31,530 nucleotides of DNA from CAYPEK01 sp964409645 (GTDB lineage Bacteria; UBP15; UBA6099): the NCBI GenBank assembly GCA_964409645.1, contig CAYPEK010000045.1, positions 1-31,530 of the forward strand, given 5' to 3'. Of the stretch, positions 16,619 to 24,246 are shown piece after piece; within the stretch, counting starts at the first letter, position 1, and each line of letters begins with the position of its first letter. A model generated the notes under the pieces. That model worked only from the letters and a program-made list of their open reading frames with translations, was not told the origin of the DNA and searched no databases. The translations under genes were made by a program, and so were the position numbers.

Positions 16619-17880
16619 AAATGCTTCTCCCTGTTTTTCCACCATCTATAAGCCATTCTAAAAAAGCCTTATTTTTACCATGCATTTTATCAATTTCCTC
16701 TCTCTAAACCCGACACATCATAAATCACACACCTTAAACATGCGCCGCATAACCACCCTTCATTCCTAATAATATTTTTGTCCACATCGCTACCCTGCCC
16801 TGCTTTTTTCAATCTCTCCGATACTGCCTTGCCACGCTCATCCTTTTTATAGGCATCTGTCACGCATTCGTTTTATCTCAAAAAGCTTTCCTTATCTTCA
16901 TACCTTCTGCATTTATCTCTGAGTAAATCCATTCTTTATCTATGAAATCGATTGTATATCCTACTCGCTGTAAGGCGCTTCTTGAAGCTCGAATGCTTAA
17001 TCTGCTCTACGCCTCATTCAATCCCAGCCATTTTCCGTTGATTTATTTACCAAAATCGTGTAGCGCCCTTATTCCGCGCCCTCAATGTTACTTTTAATCT
17101 CGTTATGCTCAATCTCTTCATAATGTGATTTTCTATATTTCTAAGGCTCAGATTCACCATGTCCAATAAGTTCATTGTGGTTTAAGTATTTGTCCGCGAT
17201 GCATTCATCTGCCTTTTTCACTTTTTAAACTTCCATTTCATATGTTTTGTATTTGCATAATTATTATTTTCTTTGTTTTTACTTATTTTTTTAACAGTTA
17301 TCTCATTTCAACGAACGCCTTGCTTTCCGCGCTTGCGGATAGCCTCTATTATTACATCTAAACATTATCATGCAAAGAATATATGTTCATTGCTTCTTCA
17401 GTCTTTATGGCTTATACGTACTCTCTTTTTCTCCTGTTCGGCCCTTTGCCTCCTTATTTTAGGTGCATTTTCCACCGTATTTCTTTCTGGACGATTTTCT
17501 GCTGCAAACCTTATTTACGGATTACAATATGGCCAACCATTTCCTACAATTAATTACTGTCCACTTATTCCGTTTTATAGTTCTCTTCATTGAGGTCTAA
17601 TTGTTTAATGTCTCATTTAAATATACAGCTCATATACCCTAAATTAACAGCTCTTTCCAATCATGTCTCACTGTCTCACTAACAAAACTTATACTTTTTT
17701 AGCACACTGTATCATTCGATACACATACATAGGTTTATTTTTAACCGTATTCACTATAATAGAATTCCCTTTATTACCAGTTCAATAAATCGTTTTCTAA
17801 ATAATTTTTGGGCTTCTGCTCCTTTTTCATTGATAAATCATACGCTCCTATCCATTCAACTGTCTCTTTTCTCACTCTTT

Positions 17881-17970
17881 ATCTATATGTAATAGTATAT
17901 AGTATATATATAATAGACTGTTATATTTATTATAGTTAATTAAATATATCATAGATAATATATAATAAAG
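17881..17970. other. Extremely AT-rich tract, candidate DNA unwinding element
   Basis: Only about 11 of 90 bases are G or C. The tract consists of TATA- and TAATAG-like runs and abuts the parS site directly. This is the composition expected of the strand-opening element of an origin. Confidence 0.4.
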
Positions 17971-17986
17971 TGTTTCACGTGAAACT
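17971..17986. promoter_or_regulatory. parS: parS centromere site (ParB binding)
   Basis: TGTTTCACGTGAAACT matches the well-known bacterial parS consensus TGTTTCACGTGAAACA at 15 of 16 positions and contains the perfect 14-bp palindrome GTTTCACGTGAAAC (17972-17985). ParB binds such sites, which lie close to the chromosomal origin in most bacteria. I saw no second copy in the window. The parAB genes are not in the window. Confidence 0.85.
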
Positions 17987-18888
17987 ATATGTATCTATGT
18001 TTAAATAGAATTTAGACATTTTCTATTATGTTCCATATATTAATTCCATCTTTATCTCTGTATCGGATGCTTTCCAACATCGTGGACTACCATTTTTCGC
18101 TGAATATTTCTTATCCTGTACTTCTGACCATTTACCCCGCAATTTAAAATCGTTGAATTGTAATTAGCTCCCCGGTTTGTTTGTCCACTTTTTAGCTCGC
18201 GATTTTCACTCGCATTCCGCTCCTTCAGACACAGTGTTTCTAAATCGATCTGTTCTTTATGATGCATTTTACAAGCCGGGAAAGCCGCTTTATCCTCAGT
18301 GTCCACTCATTTTTGTCTGAAATACAGTCAGCGCGGAGGCAAAAACTATTGTCATTCTGGTTTTTAGCAGCCCTTATATTCATGCATGATTCTGCATGCC
18401 ATTTTCTGAGAAAAACGGCGCTCAAAGAACTATAATGGCTGGACAGACAATAATATTATAAAACAAGCTATTTTTTATAACGCATATACACATAATAGTT
18501 GCGTTAAATAGCGTTTATTAAGCTTGTTGCGTGCAAAAACCAATGCTCCGCATATTCACATTGCTGCTTTTCCTTTATTTAGATAAAATTTAAAAACATA
18601 CAATGTATGGACATAATTCAAATGGCCCTATAGATATCAGATATACTCAGAGTTATTATATAATTTATTTATATAAACAAATGGATATTTTGTGTTTTAC
18701 ATTTAAATAGACAAAATCAGCCTATGAACACGACTTCAACCCACCTGTACCCTGAGTACACCCTATGACATGCGTTCTCAAATTAGAACGATCGGCATCG
18801 CTACATAACAAATGAAAATGATCGACTCAAAGAATTCTCTATTTAAAAGATTTTTACTGTTTTAACCAAGAAAGGAAATTTCAACGCA

Positions 18889-18917
18889 CGGAAGGGAAGG
18901 GGGGGAGGAAAGCAGGT
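18889..18917 (+). other. G-rich purine tract
   Basis: An almost pure purine run with GGG, then seven consecutive G (18899-18905), then GG, inside DNA that is otherwise AT-rich. It sits at the point where top-strand composition changes from C/T-rich to A/G-rich. Confidence 0.45.
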
Positions 18918-19996
18918 AATTACAAATGGATATATCATCGTGGCCGGAATTTTACTTCCAACTTTCAAACAGACACAGACTTGAGACAAACAGACACAAT
19001 TGGTTTTGTAGTCACAATATTATTTGAGCACGGCAATAATGGCAATTATTGCGGATAGCCGTATTAGCTAAAATGTTGGACATTCACAAAAGGTTATTAA
19101 ATTAATTATGTATAACCAAATATAATGCATATTTTAGGCGGACACGGACAAATACGACATTATAACTGCTTAAAATCACTGTGATTAATTCCAAATTCGA
19201 TTATGAGTTATAATATGGCCTCATCACGGATGGCTCAATATGCGTAAATTGTAGAAGGCAAAATTACAGACTATCCGCAAAAACAAATATAGTTGCATAT
19301 ACGTGAAGTGTTTTCACTATACGCGAACCATACTGACCATGGTTCTCTATCGCTTCACTCGATACCGATCATATATATTACCGGATATTGATGTCTATTA
19401 TCATCAAGAGTTCCCATATCTTGATTGACGCCTAAATCGTTATTGATCTGAAGTCTCTGAACCTATATCAGGTGACGTATTTACACTATAAAAGACCGGC
19501 ACTATCATAACTTATTCTCATTTTATTTTAAAAGGTCTAACAATTGCTTCTGCCCTAACATAACCTTCCTTGTTGCCCGGTCAGATTAGTTTATTTTTGG
19601 GGATTCGTTGAATCCCCCTCTCTTTTACACACACTCATACATCGCGACAGGTGTCGTATTTGTCGTTTCTACAGTGGCGTCTATTTGCAATAATTTGCGT
19701 AAAACCAATGTCTCAAGATTTTCCGGAAGCCTCCATTGAGCTCAGTTGAGTTTGCTCACGACTGTTGTTATATGATATTTCATTGCATGTATAAGCAATT
19801 TTTCGCTTGATTTTCATCTCATTATCTATGTTGCGTTTAAATTGCATTTTTTGAGTGTTTATTGGATTAAGAACATACGAAATCAGGCGTTTTTAAAACC
19901 TAAAGCGACAAAAGTGACACGCCTTGTATTATCGTATTTCTGATTTCGCGATTAAGGTTCTGCAAAATTTTATTAACGCAAGTAGTGTGTCCAATA

Positions 19997-20095
19997 TATT
20001 TATTTGTTAATGCGCTATATTTATGTTGCGCAAAGTATGAGCAACATTAAAGTATATATAAAATACGCATATTTATTTGTTTAATACATATATTT
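19997..20095 (+). repeat. Imperfect direct repeat upstream of the recombinase gene
   Basis: The phrase ATATTTATTTGTTAAT, followed a few bases later by ATATTTA, occurs near 19997-20023 and again with small changes near 20069-20095. The dif-like inverted site lies between the two. These could be accessory binding sites, or chance in AT-rich DNA. Confidence 0.35.
20021..20049. promoter_or_regulatory. Candidate Xer/dif-like recombination core site
   Basis: TTATGTTGCGC (20021-20031) and the reverse complement of GAGCAACATTA (20039-20049) match at 9 of 11 positions around a 7-nt centre. Tyrosine recombinase core sites have this layout, with 11-bp arms and a 6-8-bp centre. It lies 80-108 bp upstream of the recombinase gene. 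Confidence 0.35.
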
Positions 20096-20121
20096 ACAGA
20101 TATTTATATTTCTGTTATAAT
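20093..20121 (+). promoter_or_regulatory. Strong promoter of the recombinase gene, leaderless
   Basis: TTTACA (20093-20098), 17-nt spacer and perfect TATAAT (20116-20121) with an extended -10 TG at 20113-20114. The ATG follows only 7 nt after the -10 box and has no ribosome-binding site. Transcription should therefore begin at or next to the start codon. Confidence 0.75.
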
Positions 20122-20128
20122 TGCCTAA

Positions 20129-21052
20129 ATGACACTTCAGGAAGCCATAGATTCATTCTTATCAGACCTTCGAAGACGGGGATACTCAGCAAGAACGGTC
20201 GAAGCATACGCTTTTGACCTCCAAAAGCTGTCTGAGAGCCTTTCTGAATTCGAAAACAGCACTGTCGGGTCAATTCCGATTGAAAAGGTCGATGTGGGCA
20301 TGCTGAGGCGTTGGGCAGACAATTGTCTCACTAAGGGAAACTCAGCAAGAACGCTGTCTAGAAAGATGGCCACTTGCAAATCGCTTTTCAAATATCTCGA
20401 AAAAGAGGAGATAATCGAAGAAAATCCGACATCTCGCGTTACATTACCAAAAATTAGAAAAAAACCGCCTTCCGCGCTGTCACAAGACGAAATAAGGCAA
20501 TTATTAGCGGCTCCTCGTTCAGATGATCCCAACTATCTCCGGGATAGAGCGATACTCATGCTGCTGTATAGCTCAGGACTCCGCGTAAGCGAGCTGGTGT
20601 CCCTTAAAATGGAAAATATACTCCTCGACAGGCAAATGATACGGGTTCACGGAAAAGGATCGAAGGACCGGCTTTTACCGATGACAGAGGCCTCCAGAAC
20701 GCTTCTTTTGGACTATTTTCTTGTTCGCGAGAAGGAATCACCAAAAACGACAACCCCGAAATCGCCAGCTTTTATTACTGAGAAGGGCACTCCCATGACG
20801 GTGCGCATGATACAGTATATGGTCGAAAAATACGGTATTGAAGCGGGAATTTCGTTGCATGTGCACCCACATTTGATCCGCCATTCGATCGCGACTCACC
20901 TCATTGAAGAGGGTTGTGACGTGGAAGCTGTGCGACAGACCCTCGGACATGAGAGTTTAGCAACAACGTCAATTTACATTAAAGCTTCTTCAAAATATTT
21001 GACGAGTGAACATAAAAAGTTTAATCCCGCAGACAAATTATCAAGCAGATAA
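20129..21052 (+). CDS. XerC/XerD-like tyrosine recombinase
   Basis: 307 residues, the normal size for Xer proteins. The N-terminal SAM-like core-binding domain starts TLQEAIDSFLSDLRRRGYSA and contains NSARTLSRKMATCKSLFKYL. The catalytic domain has all conserved residues: R152 (SSGLRVSEL), the Lys hairpin GKGSKDR at 175-181, H248-x2-R251 (HPHLIRHSIATHLIEEG), H274 (TLGHESL) and the nucleophile Y283 (TTSIYIK). The overall form is that of a housekeeping Xer recombinase resolving chromosome dimers, not a phage integrase with an arm-binding domain. The excisionase-like gene 870 bp downstream leaves a mobile-element role possible. The promoter predicts a leaderless transcript. It is the first gene right of the proposed origin and points away from it. 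Confidence 0.92.
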   Translation: MTLQEAIDSFLSDLRRRGYSARTVEAYAFDLQKLSESLSEFENSTVGSIPIEKVDVGMLRRWADNCLTKGNSARTLSRKMATCKSLFKYLEKEEIIEENPTSRVTLPKIRKKPPSALSQDEIRQLLAAPRSDDPNYLRDRAILMLLYSSGLRVSELVSLKMENILLDRQMIRVHGKGSKDRLLPMTEASRTLLLDYFLVREKESPKTTTPKSPAFITEKGTPMTVRMIQYMVEKYGIEAGISLHVHPHLIRHSIATHLIEEGCDVEAVRQTLGHESLATTSIYIKASSKYLTSEHKKFNPADKLSSR

Positions 21053-21510
21053 TCATATAAAAGCAAAAATAGTGCAACAACGCAATATGTGGCTTTATGA
21101 TTTTTAAAAATTTTTGCAATTTTGTTATTTAATGCCTGAAAATAGCTTCGACTTTATTGTTCTAATCACGATTGAAATTTACTTCAGATATAGTTAAGCA
21201 TCAACCTAAACCAATTATAATATAATTCAAAATGACATTTATATTTCTTGCTGACTTTGTATATTTATATAAGTTTGTCTTCAATAACTTGTATTGACAT
21301 CAATAAAAGAGTTGTCGAGTAAGCACAAAATATTTGAAGCTATTATTTAAAAAAGCCTGTGAGCGATTATAAAAAAATAAGCGAAATACGATGAAATATA
21401 TTTAAAAATATTTGCACAAAAAAATTTATATTTTTATCATTAGAAATGAAATTTGAGCCAAGAATGAAGTCAATTGTGACACGCCACTGGCGTCCAAACG
21501 CATTGAAAAA

Positions 21511-21552
21511 GCCTTTAAAAAGGCGCTTTTTAGGCAAAAAAAGCCTGTTTTT
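21511..21552 (+). terminator. Tandem terminator-like hairpins
   Basis: GCCTTT/AAAGGC (21511-21516 and 21519-21524) is followed by GC and T5. Next, AGGC/GCCT (21532-21535 and 21543-21546) is followed by G and T5. They lie about 460 bp downstream of the recombinase stop and just upstream of the structured island. Confidence 0.4.
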
Positions 21553-21589
21553 GCCATGTTGGCGGTGTTCGGTCAGCGATGAATACGAA

Positions 21590-21735
21590 AGATCCGTTCT
21601 TCGGTGATATGAGATGCACCTTATGCCGATATCGCCTTCGACAATGAAGCGTTGAGATAAGGCCAAGGAGCCATAAGCATGTAGTGATGACCCTCCTCGG
21701 CCGTCTGCCGGAGTTGACAGGCTCCTTGGAGTTGT
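21590..21735 (+). ncRNA. Candidate structured RNA
   Basis: GC-richer than the surrounding DNA. GGTGATAT (21603-21610) pairs with ATATCGCC (21629-21636) with one G-U. CCAAGGAGCC (21663-21672) pairs perfectly with GGCTCCTTGG (21720-21729) and encloses a smaller CGGC/GCCG hairpin. I recognise no known RNA family. It could be a small RNA, or part of a decayed repeat. Confidence 0.3.
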
Positions 21736-21832
21736 TTATATTTTAAATCAGGTTGAAATCACCAAAAATCTGTGATAGAGTTAAAACGTCTTGAAATGTT
21801 GCAAAACTATGCTATTTTAGTCAATTCAGAAT

Positions 21833-21906
21833 TTTTCTGCATTATTATTGACAAATATTTTTCAAATAAGTAATATTGCGTTAAATATAAATAATAATGC
21901 AGAAAA
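21833..21906. repeat. Perfect 17-bp inverted repeats framing a promoter
   Basis: TTTTCTGCATTATTATT (21833-21849) and AATAATAATGCAGAAAA (21890-21906) are exact reverse complements 40 bp apart. The promoter at 21848-21876 lies almost wholly between them. Such an arrangement can be an invertible promoter or a cruciform. Confidence 0.8.
21848..21876 (+). promoter_or_regulatory. Promoter of the helix-turn-helix operon
   Basis: Perfect TTGACA (21848-21853), 17-nt spacer, TAATAT (21871-21876). Start of transcription is expected near 21883, about 40 nt before the first gene. Confidence 0.75.
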
Positions 21907-21923
21907 GAAGGGAAAACTAACAG

Positions 21924-22118
21924 ATGGAGGAGTTCTACACGGTCAAGGAGATAGCAGATATCCTGAAGGTCAACAAAGTGACCGTGCAGAGGTGGTGCAA
22001 GACGCGCGATCTGCCTGCGGTGAAGATCGGCAAATCGTACAGGATCGAGCGACACGATTTTGAGGAATGGTACACGAAGAAGAAAGGGGAGCCGTTTCAG
22101 GGCTCGTTGAAGTTTTAG
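21924..22118 (+). CDS. Excisionase-like helix-turn-helix DNA-binding protein
   Basis: 64 residues: one winged helix-turn-helix of the excisionase/MerR-like HTH_17 type. FYTVKEIADILKVNKVTVQR, then WCKTRDLPAVKIGKSYRIER and HDFEEWYTKKKG follow the family pattern exactly (helix-turn-helix, wing with G-K-x-Y-R-I, then an 'x-F-E-x-W' helix). AAGGG occurs upstream at a fair distance. It is first in an operon with the MerR-like coiled-coil gene (58-bp gap) and the winged-helix gene. It could be an excisionase partner of the recombinase upstream or a small regulator. The sequence alone does not decide. Confidence 0.85.
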   Translation: MEEFYTVKEIADILKVNKVTVQRWCKTRDLPAVKIGKSYRIERHDFEEWYTKKKGEPFQGSLKF

Positions 22119-22176
22119 AGAGAATGCCGCAGGGAGAAAGCGGCGATAATTATTCGAGAATGAATCCGCATCCGAA

Positions 22177-22827
22177 ATGAAAGAGCTTCTGACGTTAAAA
22201 GAGATCGCGCAGCAGATAGGGGTGCCCGAATCAAATTTAAGATACTACCGGAATCGCATCGATGAGTATCTGCCGTCAGTGGGGAAGGGGAGGCGGAGGC
22301 GTTATTATCCGGAAGCCGCGGAGATATTCCGCCGCACGGTCGAGATGGTGCAGGAAGGCGTATCGCTCGACCGCGTGCACAGGCAGTTGTCCGCGGACAA
22401 GCCGGTTGAGATAGAGACTGCGGGCCCGATTTCGCAGGATGAACTGATCGGGCGCATAGCAGACAAATTAAACGAGCGACTCGTGCCGCCGGAGGCAGGC
22501 GGGGCGGGCGCTTCAGGCAATTTGGAGGTTCTCGCGGGAGAATTGGAGCGAACCCGGCAGCGGATCGGAGAGCTGGAAGAGTTGATCCGAGACAAAGGGC
22601 GGCTCGAAGAAGCGGCGGCGCGGTGGGAGTCTGAGGCCGGCCGTCTCACGTCCGAGCTCGAAGCGGCAAACACGCGGACCGCGGAACTCGACACGCTGCT
22701 GAAGGAAAAGGAAAAGATAGTCGAGTTGCAGAAAACGCAGCTTATCGAAGCGAGAAGCAAGCGGGTATCCATAGAGGATGAACTGATAAGGATACGCGAG
22801 ATGCTCGAAAAGGTCGTCGGCGCGTGA
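22177..22827 (+). CDS. MerR-like HTH protein with long coiled coil
   Basis: 216 residues. The N-terminal about 70 residues are a MerR-type DNA-binding domain: LLTLKEIAQQIGVPESNLRY, then YRNRIDEYLPSVGKGRRRRY, then YPEAAEIFRRTVEMVQEGVS. A Gly/Ala-rich linker follows (EAGGAGASG). The C-terminal about 110 residues are predicted coiled coil, charged heptad-like sequence from NLEVLAGELERTRQRIGELE to EDELIRIREMLEKVV. No metal- or ligand-binding site of classical MerR regulators is visible. The layout of an HTH at one end and a coiled coil at the other recalls RacA-type chromosome-anchoring proteins; similarity is in layout only. The gene is 4 kb from parS. The ribosome-binding site is weak. Confidence 0.75.
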   Translation: MKELLTLKEIAQQIGVPESNLRYYRNRIDEYLPSVGKGRRRRYYPEAAEIFRRTVEMVQEGVSLDRVHRQLSADKPVEIETAGPISQDELIGRIADKLNERLVPPEAGGAGASGNLEVLAGELERTRQRIGELEELIRDKGRLEEAAARWESEAGRLTSELEAANTRTAELDTLLKEKEKIVELQKTQLIEARSKRVSIEDELIRIREMLEKVVGA

Positions 22828-22860
22828 AGCGCGGCGGCCGCGAAATAAAGGGAAGAAAAG

Positions 22861-23349
22861 TTGGACCGAACGACACCGCCTAAACCTGAAACGATAAGGC
22901 AGATCAACGCGGTATCTTCGTGGGCGTGGTTTGACGTCCGGATAAAGGATTTCATGGACGTCATGGCGCAGGAAGAGATGCTGCTTTACTTCTTCCTGTG
23001 CGCTGCGTCGAACCACGAGGGGTGTTCGTGGTGGTCCACACGCCAGATAACGAAGAAACTGAAAATAGGGCCGGCGACGCTGATCCGCGCGCGGAAGACG
23101 CTCGAAGAGCGCGGGCTGATCGCGACCCGGCAGGACGAATTCAGCCAGAGAACAATATATCAGGTGCTGCCGCTGCCGATCGAAGTGATCCGGGAGCAGA
23201 TAGAGATCCCGAGGATCAAGCAGGTGAGCAAGCCGGCGCCGGGCAAGGGCAAGGCGACCGCGAAAGACAGCGCCGAGCCGGAAAAGGACGAGATTGAAGT
23301 CGGCCTGAAGTACCTCGAACAGATCAGCAAGAAGCTGAACAACACGTAA
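22861..23349 (+). CDS. Winged-helix protein, replication-initiator-type HTH
   Basis: 162 residues from a TTG at 22861, the only start that keeps the conserved N-terminus; GGGA lies 7 nt upstream, whereas the first internal ATG would remove 32 residues. The core QEEMLLYFFLCAASNHEGCS, then WWSTRQITKKLKIGPATLIR and ARKTLEERGLIATRQ is a winged helix of the HTH_36 kind found in plasmid and phage replication-initiation or replisome-organiser proteins. The C-terminus is a Lys/Pro-rich linker and a short charged helix. It is last in the three-gene operon, 33 bp after the coiled-coil gene. The probable role is DNA binding in replication, segregation or regulation. Confidence 0.7.
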   Translation: MDRTTPPKPETIRQINAVSSWAWFDVRIKDFMDVMAQEEMLLYFFLCAASNHEGCSWWSTRQITKKLKIGPATLIRARKTLEERGLIATRQDEFSQRTIYQVLPLPIEVIREQIEIPRIKQVSKPAPGKGKATAKDSAEPEKDEIEVGLKYLEQISKKLNNT

Positions 23350-23965
23350 AAGAAAAAGCAATCACAGCAACTATTTTGCGCTTCTGGGGCTTATTTTTGC
23401 ATGAACAGGCTCCGAGAGCTGTCGTATGAGTAAAAATCGTCCGATTACCAATAAAGCGTAGTTCGATATAGTCTCCTCAAGTTAAATATATGCGAGTATA
23501 GTCTTATGCTTTTGGGCGGCCATGTCGAAACGTCCGGGATTTGGACGTTCAGCCTATTAATGCGTTTTGTTTTTAGAGAATTGGCAAGGCGGTATATTTC
23601 GGGTGGATTAGCAAATGGACATGAAGACTGGCGTGGACAAATTTTAGGGCTGTTTTTTTTACTCTGCTGCGCTTCCCGGGCTGTCACTTTCGAGTTTGGC
23701 CGCCGAAAATTTTCAGAGAAATGTCTTCAAAAAACACTGGAAAGGGGTGCCAGACATCGAATTCGGGTCGATTTTGAGCCTATTTGGCATTATTGTATTA
23801 CAAAATAGAACAAAAAAAGGCTTTGTCAAAAGAAAAAAAGGTGAAAAGACTTAAAAATTTACCACAAAGGCACTAAGTCACTAAGAAAAGACGGAGTTGG
23901 ACCGGACTTTTCTGACGAAAAATCCGCTTAAGAAAACAAGTGCGAAATATTGGTTAACATCCACC

Positions 23966-24111
23966 TGCACCCCTTCTTAAGGGGGACGACATAGATCGGG
24001 GGCGGCATGTTTGAGAAGCTGTGTTGCATCTCCTTCTTAAGTGAGGGCAACGAAATGGGGTCTTTTCGATGTGGTTCGCGGGTTATTTCCGTCGCCCTCA
24101 TCAAGGGTGCG
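23966..24111. repeat. Three related palindromic units
   Basis: Units near 23966-24003 and 24025-24060 share TGCAYCYCCTTCTTAAG and a following GRGGGCRACGA-like stretch. A third, inverted unit near 24089-24111 reads CGCACCCTTGATGAGGGCGA on the other strand. They are diverged copies of one short repetitive extragenic palindrome. Confidence 0.5.
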
Positions 24112-24163
24112 TTAAAAACAATTGACTGCTTCGTACTGAATCTGACGCCATAGGATTTGTTTG

Positions 24164-24194
24164 TAGTAGGGGCACGTTGCACGTGCCCCTACTA
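24164..24194. repeat. Perfect 14-bp hairpin repeat
   Basis: TAGTAGGGGCACGT (24164-24177) pairs exactly with ACGTGCCCCTACTA (24181-24194) around a 3-nt loop. There is no T tract. It has the look of a mobile repetitive palindrome. Confidence 0.75.
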
Positions 24195-24246
24195 ATATTC
24201 CGCCGAGATAAATTTTGAAAACGAGAATAAGATTTCTTTTTCAATG

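Larger units (their letters stand above)
16619..20128. other. AT-rich non-coding region, candidate chromosomal replication origin (oriC)
   Basis: About 3.5 kb with no credible gene, far longer than any other gap here. The left part is strongly pyrimidine-rich on the top strand: hand counts give G2:C19 for 16681-16740, G6:C23 for 16741-16800 and G3:C18 for 17821-17880. From about 18.85 kb the sign is reversed in most 60-base stretches sampled: G17:C9 at 18901-18960, G15:C8 at 19021-19080 and G14:C9 at 19201-19260. A C>G to G>C change from left to right marks an origin. The region also holds a parS site and an extremely AT-rich stretch. Against the call, I found no dnaA gene and no clear canonical DnaA boxes; TTGTCCACA at 16778-16786 is one mismatch from the consensus. 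Confidence 0.6.
21053..21923. other. Intergenic region, AT-rich with structured GC-rich island
   Basis: About 870 bp. The first 400 bp are AT-rich with nothing recognised. Hairpins then follow at 21481-21493 and 21511-21552, a GC-richer structured stretch at about 21590-21735, and a promoter framed by inverted repeats at 21833-21906. A minus-strand frame of 99 codons at 21367-21666 crosses these hairpins and has no ribosome-binding site or family resemblance. Confidence 0.55.

Noticed and set aside
17273..17593. Plus-strand frame of 106 codons in the AT-rich region
   Set aside because: It arises from the pyrimidine-rich composition. It has no ribosome-binding site, no domain and unusual residue use.
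18052..18425. Overlapping minus-strand frames of 60-84 codons near parS
   Set aside because: Low complexity, no ribosome-binding site and no resemblance to known proteins.
21367..21666. Minus-strand frame of 99 codons, briefly considered a transposase fragment
   Set aside because: It overlaps hairpins and the structured island, has no ribosome-binding site and matches no transposase motif I know.
20129..23349. Complete integrative mobile element built from recombinase plus excisionase
   Set aside because: The recombinase has the size and domains of housekeeping Xer proteins, and I found no attachment-site duplication, tRNA target or cargo. It is kept only as an alternative in the findings.
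23506..23808. Plus-strand frame of 100 codons
   Set aside because: It lacks a ribosome-binding site and protein-like features, and lies in repeat-rich intergenic DNA.
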